NCBI GenBank assembly: GCA_964408435.1
Contig: CAYOZL010000009.1
Location: 1 to 55,715 of the forward strand
DNA: 55,715 nt
Origin: CAYOZL01 sp964408435
GTDB taxonomy: Bacteria > Bdellovibrionota_C > UBA2361 > SZUA-149 > CAYOZL01
Direction of reading: 5' to 3'
Part shown: in pieces, positions 8,745-16,483 of the stretch
How positions within the stretch are numbered: position 1 is the stretch's first letter
How the letters are laid out: each line of letters begins with the position of its first letter
Translations under genes and position numbers: made by a program
Notes under the pieces: generated by a model
Told to the model about the DNA's origin: nothing
What the model saw: only the letters and a program-made list of their open reading frames with translations
The model's database searches: none

Positions 8745-9725
8745 CTACCTATTACTTTTCTTCTTATCTTCTCTACTTTTTTCAAAAACTCTAAGCATTG
8801 CACTTCTAGCTCTTGGATTACTCTCTATTTCCTCTTCACTAGCAATTATTGCTTTTTGTGTTAATACTTTTCCTTTTGCTTCAACTTGAAGCTTAAACTC
8901 TTCTTTGCTTACCCTTGCCCATTTCCTCATTCTTCCTGCCACTATTTTATCTTCTAAGGAATGAAAGCAAATAACGGATAAAATTCCACCAGGAGATAAA
9001 AAATCAAATATCAAATCTAGAAAAGTTTTAATTGAGTCTAATTCCTTATTAACTTCAATTCTAACTGCCTGAAACGGCACTGTTGCATAATGCGAGGATT
9101 TCTTACTTCCAGATCTGGTATAAACTTCAACACAAACCTTCGTAAAATCGCTACTATTAGTTATTGGTCTTTTTTTAACGATCTCCTTAGCAAGAATAGA
9201 ACTTAATTTACCAACTCCGCCTTTTTTAAAAACTTTTGTGAGCTCAGCTACATGATAGTCATTTAAAACCTCACTAGCATCTAAGCTTTGGCTACTATCC
9301 ATTCGCATATCTAAATTTTTGCTATCTCTAAAAGAAAAGCCTCTTTCCTTATTATCAAGCTGATCACTAGAAATTCCTAAATCCAATAAAACTCTATCGA
9401 ATAATTTTGGCTCAGATTCATCCCACATCATTACTGCTAATTCATCTTGATTTAATTCTTGGGCTTCCCTAGAAAATTCAGAGAAATTAATTTTCTTTAG
9501 AACTAATCTGTCATTAAATTCGCTTAACTTATCTTTAGCTTTCTCAATAGCATTAATGTCTCTATCAGTTGCAAAGACTCTAGTATTTTTAAATTTTAAT
9601 ATTGCCTCAGTATGCCCACCAGCTCCTAGCGTTCCATCTAGAACTCTTAATGTATTTTCAACATTTAGATTAAGAGAGTTTATTGTCTCATCTAATAAAA
9701 CAGATTTATGAATGCTATTAGACAT
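8745..9725 (-). CDS. rsmH: RsmH, 16S rRNA m4C1402 methyltransferase
   Basis: MraW/RsmH family, 326 aa. The start HKSVLLDETINSLNL and the SAM-binding LDGTLGAGGHTEAIL are typical. DRVLLDLGISSDQLD, RGFSFR, LDMRMD and VPFQAVRIEVNKEL follow, ending in ICFHSLEDKIV. It N4-methylates C1402 of 16S rRNA. It overlaps the end of mraZ by 8 nt, as expected for the first two genes of a dcw operon. Confidence 0.97.
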   Translation of the reverse strand: MSNSIHKSVLLDETINSLNLNVENTLRVLDGTLGAGGHTEAILKFKNTRVFATDRDINAIEKAKDKLSEFNDRLVLKKINFSEFSREAQELNQDELAVMMWDESEPKLFDRVLLDLGISSDQLDNKERGFSFRDSKNLDMRMDSSQSLDASEVLNDYHVAELTKVFKKGGVGKLSSILAKEIVKKRPITNSSDFTKVCVEVYTRSGSKKSSHYATVPFQAVRIEVNKELDSIKTFLDLIFDFLSPGGILSVICFHSLEDKIVAGRMRKWARVSKEEFKLQVEAKGKVLTQKAIIASEEEIESNPRARSAMLRVFEKSREDKKKSNR

Positions 9726-10239
9726 CTACATTCCTAAATAGTTCTGGATTCTCTAACAATTGGGCTTCTGCATTTTCAAAAACCATATCTGCTATGCGCT
9801 TATCCCAAATTCTAAAACCATTAAAAGAAGCACAGAATAAAATTTCTTTTTCTAAACTAGCATAGGCTCTTAAATTTTGAGGTATATTAATTCTTCCACT
9901 GGAATCTAGATTACAAACTGCGGCTCTAGAGAAATAATAATGTTCTAAAGCTCTAATCTTTGGGTCAAATCTACTTTTAGATCTAAGTCTGCTCTCGAAG
10001 ACTTCCCATTCACTAAGAGTGTATGCTTCAAGGCATCTAGCACCTTCAGTAATGTAATTTGTTACAACTATACTATTTTGCTCTTTGCCTCCCTTAGTTT
10101 TACTTGAAATCTTAGACTTTAAAATTTGCTCATTTAGAACTTGTCTATAAGTCGATGGGATATTAACTCGACCCTTTGAGTCGATTGTATTTACGTAAGT
10201 GCCTCTAAATACACTTAATTGTTCTTTTAAATCTTCCAT
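9718..10239 (-). CDS. mraZ: MraZ transcriptional regulator
   Basis: Two AbrB/SpoVT-type swapped-hairpin domains are present. The first is FRGTYVNTIDSKGRVNIPSTYR. The second is ALEHYYFSRAAVCNLDSSGRINIP with the conserved DxxGR(I/V)xIP loop. MraZ is a nucleoid-associated repressor of its own dcw operon. The first half has a basic insertion (KSKISSKTKGGKEQ) not usual in the family, so the protein is longer than the common 145-150 aa. I chose ATG at 10239; an in-frame TTG at 10251 adds MHSC. Its operator-like repeats lie 42 nt upstream. Confidence 0.93.
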   Translation of the reverse strand: MEDLKEQLSVFRGTYVNTIDSKGRVNIPSTYRQVLNEQILKSKISSKTKGGKEQNSIVVTNYITEGARCLEAYTLSEWEVFESRLRSKSRFDPKIRALEHYYFSRAAVCNLDSSGRINIPQNLRAYASLEKEILFCASFNGFRIWDKRIADMVFENAEAQLLENPELFRNVDV

Positions 10240-10280
10240 ACAAGAATGCAATTATTTTCAAGATTTCGGGGGACATAAAT

Positions 10281-10305
10281 CCCCACTCCTACCCACTATC
10301 TACCA
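10281..10305 (-). promoter_or_regulatory. MraZ operator: three TGGNN boxes with 5-nt spacing
   Basis: Read on the minus strand, three boxes TGGTA, TGGGT and TGGGG are separated by exactly 5 nt each (GATAG, AGGAG). A weaker fourth box, TGTGT, lies one period further upstream. Direct TGGGN repeats with 5-nt spacers upstream of mraZ are the known MraZ binding pattern, so autoregulation of the dcw cluster is likely. Confidence 0.8.
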
Positions 10306-10543
10306 CTAACACACACAAGGCCTAAAAACAACAATTATTTCAACACCTTAGACCACAACCACTAGTCGTTTAAGTAATAAGAAAAACTATATATAGTATC
10401 TCGTTGTTGGTTCTTGAGCTTAAACAGACTTAAGCATTCGTATTTACTACTAAAATCTCTAACCTTCTAAAGTATATGCAACGCGATTTCATTTATCTTT
10501 AATAAGAGTCTTGTATCTTTTTTTTAAGAGCTGCATTTTTTTA

Positions 10544-10573
10544 TTGACACTCGGACTCTAAATTTTGTATTCT
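10544..10573 (+). promoter_or_regulatory. Sigma-70-type promoter for the 10706 gene
   Basis: TTGACA (10544-10549), an 18-nt spacer and TATTCT (10568-10573) form a near-consensus housekeeping promoter pointing at the gene starting at 10706. The implied leader is about 125 nt and ends in a clear GAGGA ribosome site. The rest of the 10306-10705 gap shows no gene. Confidence 0.6.
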
Positions 10574-10705
10574 TCGCGTCCAGTTTTAATTACCGTTTTT
10601 TCAGGTGCCTGTTTATAGTTTTTCAAAAGACTAATTATTAACAGTTTCCGTGCCCCCTAAATATTTAAAATATATATTAATAATTTAATTCTAAGAGGAT
10701 ACTTA

Positions 10706-11014
10706 ATGAAGCTTTGGTCAAATGGTAATATACATCAGAGTCTTGGCGGTTTTAACCCTGAGCGTCGTTTATTAGCTGCTATATTACAGAGAGCTATCAC
10801 AGATTTTTTAACTGGCGAAGGCGATATGCAAGTATCTGCAAGAGATTGGTTGTTCGAACAAGAAAGCGAAACAATTGATAATTTTGGCTTTTGTTATATT
10901 TGTGAAGCATTAGATTTCCATAAAGATGAATTAAGGAAAGCAATTTCTGGTCAATACGATAAGCTAATGAGAGAGAAGAAAGCTGCTATCGAAGTTTTAG
11001 CTTCTGCTGCTTAG
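10706..11014 (+). CDS. Small conserved protein, paralog of the 12850-13251 product
   Basis: A 102-aa cytoplasmic protein of unknown function. It shares a pattern with the 133-aa product at 12850-13251: a PERRLLAAIL..AI..F helix, an aromatic W after a DARDWL/AAEWI segment, then FGFCYICEALDF (FSFDNVCKSLGI) and a final LRKAI/LRYGL basic helix. I recall similar short proteins in deltaproteobacterial genomes without an assigned role. The C-terminal half looks like a helix-turn-helix-sized unit, so DNA binding is a guess. The gene is monocistronic: it has its own promoter, GAGGA ribosome site and terminator. Confidence 0.8.
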   Translation: MKLWSNGNIHQSLGGFNPERRLLAAILQRAITDFLTGEGDMQVSARDWLFEQESETIDNFGFCYICEALDFHKDELRKAISGQYDKLMREKKAAIEVLASAA

Positions 11015-11033
11015 TTCAAATAATTTAGTTTAC

Positions 11034-11067
11034 AAAAAAGCCACCTAATTAATAGGTGGCTTTTTTT
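11034..11067 (+). terminator. Rho-independent terminator after the 10706 gene
   Basis: A 9-bp stem AGCCACCTA/TAGGTGGCT with a 5-nt loop is flanked by an A run on the left and a 7-T run on the right. It is strong on the plus strand and could also work in reverse. Confidence 0.9.
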
Positions 11068-11092
11068 ATGTCTTAAAATCAAAGTCTCTGTA

Positions 11093-11195
11093 TATAGCCG
11101 AGCGCAGCGGGAGACAACATATAGTTGACTTAGGTTGATTTTTAGTAAAATTAGGCTTTAGCCATCACACTGAAAATCAAACTGAGTCAACTATA
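11093..11195 (+). repeat. Dispersed structured repeat, full copy (B)
   Basis: Core 11093-11119 (CCGAGCGCAGCGG, flanked by GTCTC at 11084 and GAGAC at 11111) is followed by a hairpin. Its 23-nt arms, 11120-11142 and 11173-11195, pair at 21 positions. The loop carries TTTTTAGTAAAAT and ACTGAAAAT, which recur in copy C. It lies between the convergent ends of the 10706 gene and the dnaJ-like gene. Confidence 0.85.
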
Positions 11196-11210
11196 CCTAG
11201 CTAATAAGAA

Positions 11211-12767
11211 CTAAGCGCTGAATTTTTTTGGTAAATTCTTTCTTACTGGAAAGTTATAATGCTGAGCAAGACCCTTAGAAGCATTTAACAAATTAACATC
11301 TTCTAAATTCTCAGGTAATAAAACAATTGGCATTACAAACAAAGAGTTCTCACCAAACTTAACTTCTACAACATCATTTGCAGAGCAAAATTTTGGAATC
11401 TCAACTTCAACTTTCTCCCCTTCTAGATCGATCGTTACTTTTCCTCCCTTATAAGCTTCAACAAAAGTAATTGGAACATGGAGGTAATCACCTTTTTCAT
11501 CACTCCAATACCAAGCTGGGTTTGATATTAATTCAAGTAATTTAGACCTAACGTCATTGGTATATGCTTTATCGACATACTCTAGCATCGTAGAAATCAT
11601 CTCAGAGTCTTCTTTTGGAGGAGTAACAAATGGCATTACATATAAATCCCCAGATTCTTTCTTACTCATCACACCTTTACCTTGAATTTTTACTGGTTGA
11701 GATAAATCTATTTCTTTAGAAATTTTCACTCTAGCTTGCCCACCAAAACAAGGAATAGCTAATTCACATCCTTCAAAATACTCTTCTATTGTAATTGGAA
11801 GTTTAAGAAAAATATCCATTCCTCTAACATCCCAAAGAGGATCAAAATCAATATTTACTTTAATCATTTCACTTTTCCAACCCCAAGAAACTTCTAGTAC
11901 CTGTCCATCAAATACACCAGGCGGAATATTAACTTCTCTTATAATTGGTTCACCATCTCTACTTTGTGAGGCCAAACTTCTTTTAGCCCCAACTAAAGCT
12001 TCTAGTTTTGAAACTCTAAACTCAAAAATTCTCTGCCCTCTTACTGCAGATAATTTTGCATTAGTGAAGTGATCACTTTTTTTCCTTGCTCTTGGATTTT
12101 TAGGCTTTTGAAGTTTAGATGTAAACTGTGTTCTATCTGGCTCTTCAGAGAACCTCTCTTTTAAGGTTTCTTTAAGCTTTTTTCTTTTATTCTTATCCTT
12201 ATTTTGCTTAACTAATGAACTAACTTTTTTACTAAAATTAAAAAACTTCCCCTTAGGGGCTTCCTCAGTTTCTTCTTCCGGCTCAGGCTCTTCTTCTCCC
12301 CAAGCACCTTGTACTTGTTCTGTTAAGACTGTGGAATCACCACTTTGCTCTAATTCCATAGCGGCTTTCTGGTCTACTCTTAACCCTGAAGTCTCAGTTG
12401 TTGCACTCGGATCTGCTGAGATACTGCTAAATACTTTAGCAGTGCTAATTCTATCTGGACTTAACTCAACCTTCCCGCTTTGTTCTTCATCTTGTGGCTC
12501 AACAAAACTTGCTCCCCCAATACTAACTTCTTCGTTGTAGGAAAAACCTTTTTCTTTATTATATTCGTTTCTTTTTTCAGGATCGATTAAAATGTCATAA
12601 GCTTTTTTAATCGCAATAAATAAAGCTATATCCGCATTCTCTTTAGACAGATCGGGGTGGCACTCTTGCGCTCTTGTTCTGTAAGCAGTTTTTATCTGCT
12701 CTGGACTAGCACTAGAATCTATACCTAATAGTGTATAATAGTTATATTCTTCAGTTGTTTGTTCCAT
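11211..12767 (-). CDS. DnaJ-like co-chaperone with duplicated C-terminal domains
   Basis: A 518-aa Hsp40. The J-domain occupies residues 9-72 (YYTLLGI start, HPD at 37-39), so it should stimulate a DnaK ATPase. A long acidic, then highly basic linker (about 75-245) follows instead of a G/F region. The rest has DnaJ C-terminal-type beta domains: IPPGVFDGQVLEV, then LPITIEEYFEGCELAIPCFGGQARV, and a second copy LHVPITFVEAYKGGKVTIDLEGEKVEVEIP. There is no CxxCxGxG zinc domain, so it is a type II (CbpA-like) J protein of unusual length. It is the only gene in its unit, and no dnaK or grpE is nearby. Confidence 0.88.
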   Translation of the reverse strand: MEQTTEEYNYYTLLGIDSSASPEQIKTAYRTRAQECHPDLSKENADIALFIAIKKAYDILIDPEKRNEYNKEKGFSYNEEVSIGGASFVEPQDEEQSGKVELSPDRISTAKVFSSISADPSATTETSGLRVDQKAAMELEQSGDSTVLTEQVQGAWGEEEPEPEEETEEAPKGKFFNFSKKVSSLVKQNKDKNKRKKLKETLKERFSEEPDRTQFTSKLQKPKNPRARKKSDHFTNAKLSAVRGQRIFEFRVSKLEALVGAKRSLASQSRDGEPIIREVNIPPGVFDGQVLEVSWGWKSEMIKVNIDFDPLWDVRGMDIFLKLPITIEEYFEGCELAIPCFGGQARVKISKEIDLSQPVKIQGKGVMSKKESGDLYVMPFVTPPKEDSEMISTMLEYVDKAYTNDVRSKLLELISNPAWYWSDEKGDYLHVPITFVEAYKGGKVTIDLEGEKVEVEIPKFCSANDVVEVKFGENSLFVMPIVLLPENLEDVNLLNASKGLAQHYNFPVRKNLPKKFSA

Positions 12768-12849
12768 AGACCTCCTGATCCCTTATAGAATCGGAAGATC
12801 TATGTATTATCTTTAAACCCTTTAATTCTCTTAAATTAAAGCCTTATCT

Positions 12850-13251
12850 TTAAAGCCTCTTTCTAGGCCTTCTAATCTTTTTCCACTCAGTTTTATGGTC
12901 CTGAACAGACTTTAAATACCTTCTAAGCCCATATCTAAGATATGAAGGATTAATACCTAGTGATTTACATACGTTATCAAAGCTAAAAACGTAACTATCA
13001 TCCTTAGTATTTATCCACTCAGCTGCATTAAAGTTCTTCTTTGACCTTCTAGAACTAACACTATTACTTGAAGATTGAAGAATAAAAGCCTCTATTCCAT
13101 CTGATAGAATAGCCGCTAATAATCTCCTTTCTCCGTCTCTAGATGTTCCTTTATCCTTTGGTAAAAAATGAGAGGGTAGGATTATATCAGGTTCAAATAA
13201 AGTATTAGACTCTGAGTTCACAGAGCGAGAAGCAGTATTGTAAGTAGTCAT
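12850..13251 (-). CDS. Small conserved protein, paralog of the 10706-11014 product
   Basis: A 133-aa protein of unknown function, with the shared core ERRLLAAILSDGIEAFI, AAEWINTKDDSYVFSFDNVCKSLGI and SYLRYGLRRYL. It has extra N-terminal (30 aa) and basic C-terminal (KKIRRPRKRL) extensions compared with its relative at 10706. The basic tail and the helical FDNVCKSLGINPSYLRYGL block suggest a nucleic-acid-binding protein, but this is inference. A strong AGGAG site lies 7 nt before the ATG. The two paralogs flank the dnaJ-like gene in opposite orientation. Confidence 0.8.
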   Translation of the reverse strand: MTTYNTASRSVNSESNTLFEPDIILPSHFLPKDKGTSRDGERRLLAAILSDGIEAFILQSSSNSVSSRRSKKNFNAAEWINTKDDSYVFSFDNVCKSLGINPSYLRYGLRRYLKSVQDHKTEWKKIRRPRKRL

Positions 13252-13503
13252 AAATAACTCCTAAAATTAAACAGCAAATAATGCCATTTAGGTTATTAAG
13301 CGACGTTACAACCTTTACAAAAACTTTCCTTAGAACATGCGGAATATTTTAATCAAAATCAGGCTATCGTACATGTTTAAAATTCCATAAAGAAATCTGT
13401 AGAATGAGTACTCGTGTATATAGTTTTTTTAGTATGTATTGGTTTAGATTGGAATTAAAGGGGTGAATGAGTATTCTAGTAATGTTTAAAGTTGCTATCA
13501 GTC

Positions 13504-13603
13504 NNNNNNNNNNNNNNNNNNNNNNNNNNNNNNNNNNNNNNNNNNNNNNNNNNNNNNNNNNNNNNNNNNNNNNNNNNNNNNNNNNNNNNNNNNNNNNNNN
13601 NNN
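13504..13603. other. Assembly gap (100 N) inside a tandem repeat
   Basis: Exactly 100 N, a placeholder of unknown true length. CAGTC just before the gap matches the 8-bp unit that continues after it, so assembly probably failed inside a longer array. The stretch 13252-13503 to its left holds no gene that I can recognise beyond the likely promoter of the 12850-13251 gene. Confidence 0.95.
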
Positions 13604-13666
13604 ATTCAGTCATTCAGTCATTCAGTCATTCAGTCATTCAGTCATTCAGTCATTCAGTCATTCAGT
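13604..13666. repeat. 8-bp tandem repeat (ATTCAGTC)
   Basis: Almost eight perfect copies of ATTCAGTC run directly from the gap edge. The true copy number is unknown because the array enters the N run. Confidence 0.95.
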
Positions 13667-13734
13667 GTTCCGAAGACATCGGTTACACTTTTATTAAAAA
13701 AGAATTTTGAAATTAGCAGTATTCACTGTCAAGA

Positions 13735-13756
13735 GTAAAAAGCGACTTTAAGTCGC
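13735..13756 (-). terminator. Terminator of the minus-strand four-helix-bundle gene
   Basis: GCGACT/AGTCGC (13742-13747 with 13751-13756) is followed on the minus strand by a run of five T. The gene's TAA stop (13748-13750) lies in the loop. Confidence 0.75.
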
Positions 13757-14053
13757 CTTTCTTATTAAGCAGTATAATGAACCTGCTAAATAATCTAAAG
13801 TTTTAAAAGCTTCAGTATCCTCCAGTTGTTCAACTGTAAGCAATCCCTGACATTCGCGAACTGATCCAAATGCAATATGATAAAATCTATTCTTATCATC
13901 CTTCTTAAACCGTCCGTAGCCTTCGGCAAGATTTAATGAGATTGATAGAGAAGCTCGATTGAGTTGATTTTTACATGCTCCTTTTAGATTAAGCTTTTTA
14001 CATTCTTGGTAGAATTTTACAGATAAATTATAAGTTCTAAAGTTTTTTATCAT
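13748..14053 (-). CDS. Four-helix-bundle protein (23S rRNA intervening-sequence type)
   Basis: A 101-aa member of the four-helix-bundle family (TIGR02436), first known from ORFs inside 23S rRNA intervening sequences. The diagnostic block is KNQLNRASLSISLNLAEGYG, followed by RFYHIAFGSVRECQGLL. The family forms pentameric bundles and its role is unknown. The neighbouring plus-strand gene encodes a close paralog (same NFRTYxLxVKFYQECK opening), and the two starts face away from each other across a 37-nt inverted repeat. An AGGAG site is 7 nt before the ATG. The C-terminus is slightly divergent from its twin. Confidence 0.88.
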   Translation of the reverse strand: MIKNFRTYNLSVKFYQECKKLNLKGACKNQLNRASLSISLNLAEGYGRFKKDDKNRFYHIAFGSVRECQGLLTVEQLEDTEAFKTLDYLAGSLYCLIRKAT

Positions 14054-14059
14054 TTCGTG

Positions 14060-14144
14060 TCTCCTATTTAATTTTGGGATTTTAATTTGTCCCCTTCAAA
14101 ATTTTTGTAAGGGGCAAATTAAAATCCCAAAATTAAATAGGAGA
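14060..14144. repeat. Long inverted repeat between divergent paralogs
   Basis: The left arm 14060-14096 (37 nt) and right arm 14109-14144 (36 nt) are reverse complements except for one extra T, with a 12-nt centre. Both ribosome-binding AGGAGs lie in the outer ends of the arms, so the two genes have mirror-image leaders and probably mirror-image promoters. Confidence 0.95.
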
Positions 14145-14154
14145 AATATTAACA

Positions 14155-14457
14155 ATGAAAAACTTTAGAACTTATCAGCTAGCAGTAAAATTCTACCAAG
14201 AATGTAAAACTATCAAGCTAGAGACTCACTTAAAAAATCAACTCAATCGAGCTTCTTCTTCCATTGCTCTAAATCTTGCTGAAGGTGCAGGTAGAAATTC
14301 AAAGGCAGACACTAAAAGGTTCTACCAAATAGCACTAGGAAGCTTAAGAGAATCACAAGCAATACTGGATATTAGCAACAAAAATAAAACTTCAGCTTAC
14401 AGCTTAGCTGATAAATTAGGAGCAAATTTATTTTGCTTAATTAAAAAAACGGTTTAA
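14155..14457 (+). CDS. Four-helix-bundle protein (23S rRNA intervening-sequence type), second copy
   Basis: A 100-aa paralog of the product at 13748-14053. Both contain KNQLNRASxSIxLNLAEGxGR, with RFYQIALGSLRESQAIL here. Divergence is strongest after residue 70, so the duplication is not recent although the intergenic arms remain nearly identical. AGGAGA precedes the ATG by about 10 nt. The stop codon lies in the loop of a terminator hairpin, as in its twin. No rRNA sequence is present, so these are free-standing copies. Confidence 0.88.
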   Translation: MKNFRTYQLAVKFYQECKTIKLETHLKNQLNRASSSIALNLAEGAGRNSKADTKRFYQIALGSLRESQAILDISNKNKTSAYSLADKLGANLFCLIKKTV

Positions 14458-14468
14458 AAGCCGTTTTT
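14445..14468 (+). terminator. Terminator of the plus-strand four-helix-bundle gene
   Basis: AAAAACGG (14445-14452) pairs with CCGTTTTT (14461-14468). The TAA stop is in the loop, mirroring the other copy. Confidence 0.7.
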
Positions 14469-14527
14469 AAAATTCGAGGTAGAATTTATTAATAAATTGA
14501 AAAGACACAAACACTTCAAATTACCAT

Positions 14528-14559
14528 ATAAAAAAAGCTAAGCGATCAAATGATCGCTT
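14528..14559 (-). terminator. Terminator of the sigma factor gene
   Basis: On the minus strand, AAGCGATC...GATCGCTT (14540-14559) is followed by AGC and a run of seven T (14530-14536), 30 nt after the sigma gene stop. Confidence 0.85.
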
Positions 14560-14589
14560 TCACTTTATCAAAAACTTTTCTCTAGGCCC

Positions 14590-16122
14590 TTAGTCTAGAA
14601 AACTAACAAGTTCCTGAGAACGGCTCGGTTGCTGAAGCTTCTTTATCGCTTTTGCTTCTACCTGACGAATTCGCTCTCTTGTGACTTTAAAGATGTGTCC
14701 GACCTCTTCGAGAGTGTAGGAATACCCATCTCCCAAACCATACCGTAACTTGATAATCTCGCGTTCTCGATAACTCAAGGTCTTGAGCACATCTTGAATT
14801 CTACCTTTAAGCAATTCCTCACTTACTGGTACATCTAGGTCTTCCGCATCATCAGGCAAAAGATCTCCAAAGCGAGAATCTTCGATGTTACCAACTGGAC
14901 GATCCAAGCTAATTGGGTAACGACTCAAGGCCAAAATATGTCGGGCTTCTTCAATCGTCATTTGACTTCGCTTAGCAACTTCTTCTACCGTTGGTTCACG
15001 TGCGAGCTCTTGTAAGAGTTGACGTGAAACCGTTCGTACTCGGGATACAGTCTCAACCATATGCACAGGAATTCGAATCGTTCGACTTTGATCCGCGACC
15101 GCACGAACTATCGCCTGACGAATCCACCATGTGGCATAAGTACAAAACTTAAAGCCGCGGCGGTACTCAAATTTGTCAACTGCTCGCATCAAACCGGCGT
15201 TACCTTCTTGAATTAGATCCAAGAAACTTAAACCACGATTGCGATACTTCTTTGCAATCGAAACTACAAGTCTCAAGTTCCCTTCAGAAAGCTCACGCTT
15301 CGCTTTATAATAACGAGTATGCACCTCTTTGAGATAGATTACTCGATTACGTAAACTGCTAGGAGAATCTTGATGGCGTAATAGTATGTCTCGCATTTCC
15401 TCAATCCACGCTATTCGCTCCGAAGCAGGTCTTTTATTCTTTTTATGATCTGCTATCTGTTCTTGAAGCTGGTCAACTCGCTTGCTATCATTTTTCATCG
15501 GACCAAAGAGCACTTCAATTCGCGCTGTTCGAAGGCCAAGCTCTTCCATTAAGCGAACGCCTCGACGACGTCTTCTCCCAAGATCGCGAAAAGTATCCTT
15601 TCTCTTCTTTTTTAGAACTTTCCCAAAAAGAGATTTCTTAGAACGATCTTTCTTAGAAAAAGCAAATAAGAAATCCTCTCCATTTTGCTTTATCAGCTTC
15701 GATAGAGTACGTAAATTATTAGGCAAGCGTCCAAGAATCTGCTCCTTTTCAAGCTTGTCTGTTAGAGATACCTGAAGAGTTCTGTCAAAAGGCAATTCAC
15801 CTCGAGTGACTCGAACCACTGTCTTATATGCTATCCTCATCATATAGTCAGACTCAAGCATTTTGGTGCGAAACTCACGTCTGGTATCTTCGATTCGTTT
15901 CGCCAGAGTAATTTCTTCGAAACGAGTCAAAAGCGGAATTTTTCCCATTTGGGTCAGATACATCCGAACAGGATCATCATGGTAATCATTAGATTTTGGA
16001 CGATCAATAGTATCAGAATCTGCAGCAGCAAGAAGTTCGGCCACTGCTTGAGCATTTTCACCTCCAACACCAGTTTCGCCTTCAAGACTAGAAAATAAAG
16101 AATCATTAGAAACGCGAGTCAT
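14590..16122 (-). CDS. rpoD: RpoD-like sigma-70 factor, Planctomycetes-type
   Basis: RNA polymerase sigma factor of 510 aa. Region 1.2 begins at residue 49 (DDPVRMYLTQMGKIPLLTRF). A long non-conserved region with a very basic KKKRKDTFRDLGRRRRRG segment follows. Region 2 has EGNLRLVVSIAKKYRNRGL, DLIQEGNAGLMRAVDKF and the -10-melting FCTYATWWIRQAI. Region 3 includes RIPVHMVE. Region 4 has LSYREREIIKLRYGL and the helix-turn-helix VTRERIRQVEAKAIKKL. It lacks region 1.1. The GELPFDRTLQVS block and overall layout recall planctomycete primary sigma factors. Its DNA is visibly richer in C and G, with many CGA arginine codons, than neighbouring genes. It could be the housekeeping or an acquired alternative factor. 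Confidence 0.9.
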   Translation of the reverse strand: MTRVSNDSLFSSLEGETGVGGENAQAVAELLAAADSDTIDRPKSNDYHDDPVRMYLTQMGKIPLLTRFEEITLAKRIEDTRREFRTKMLESDYMMRIAYKTVVRVTRGELPFDRTLQVSLTDKLEKEQILGRLPNNLRTLSKLIKQNGEDFLFAFSKKDRSKKSLFGKVLKKKRKDTFRDLGRRRRRGVRLMEELGLRTARIEVLFGPMKNDSKRVDQLQEQIADHKKNKRPASERIAWIEEMRDILLRHQDSPSSLRNRVIYLKEVHTRYYKAKRELSEGNLRLVVSIAKKYRNRGLSFLDLIQEGNAGLMRAVDKFEYRRGFKFCTYATWWIRQAIVRAVADQSRTIRIPVHMVETVSRVRTVSRQLLQELAREPTVEEVAKRSQMTIEEARHILALSRYPISLDRPVGNIEDSRFGDLLPDDAEDLDVPVSEELLKGRIQDVLKTLSYREREIIKLRYGLGDGYSYTLEEVGHIFKVTRERIRQVEAKAIKKLQQPSRSQELVSFLD

Positions 16123-16483
16123 AGTAACCTCTTTTTCGAATTAATAAACAAATGTGACATTTAATCATTCCGAAAAACAATTAAAAGCCACATCTATTTA
16201 CCTAAAACCTATTTGAAGTGTTCGTATCCAAATAACCATTAATAGAATCTAATAGTTACTAGAATACGAATTAAATCTTCTATTCAGATACAGTTTTTTT
16301 ACTTAAGTTTTTTACTTACAGCAAAACATACCAAAAAAATCATGAATAATAAAAAAATTAGATTACTAAATTAAGCGTTTAAGGGGAAAAGTGTAAAATA
16401 AAGCAATAAAATAAGTTAGTTAAAGCTAATTAAAGGAATAAGGGAAACGCGGGGTCTCCCAAATCCTTTTTTTTGCATGTCTC
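16123..16483. other. Intergenic stretch upstream of the sigma gene
   Basis: About 360 nt of low-GC sequence with long A/T runs and no ORF that I can support. It must contain the sigma promoter; GAGG stands before its ATG. No hairpin terminator for the 16484-16909 ORF is obvious. Confidence 0.5.

Noticed and set aside
13467..13710. Plus-strand ORFs encoding HSVIQSFS-type repeats
   Set aside because: They run through the 100-N gap and merely translate the ATTCAGTC tandem repeat.
15482..15775. Plus-strand 97-codon ORF within the sigma factor gene
   Set aside because: Antisense shadow of the Arg/Lys-rich insertion of the sigma factor; no independent start signals.
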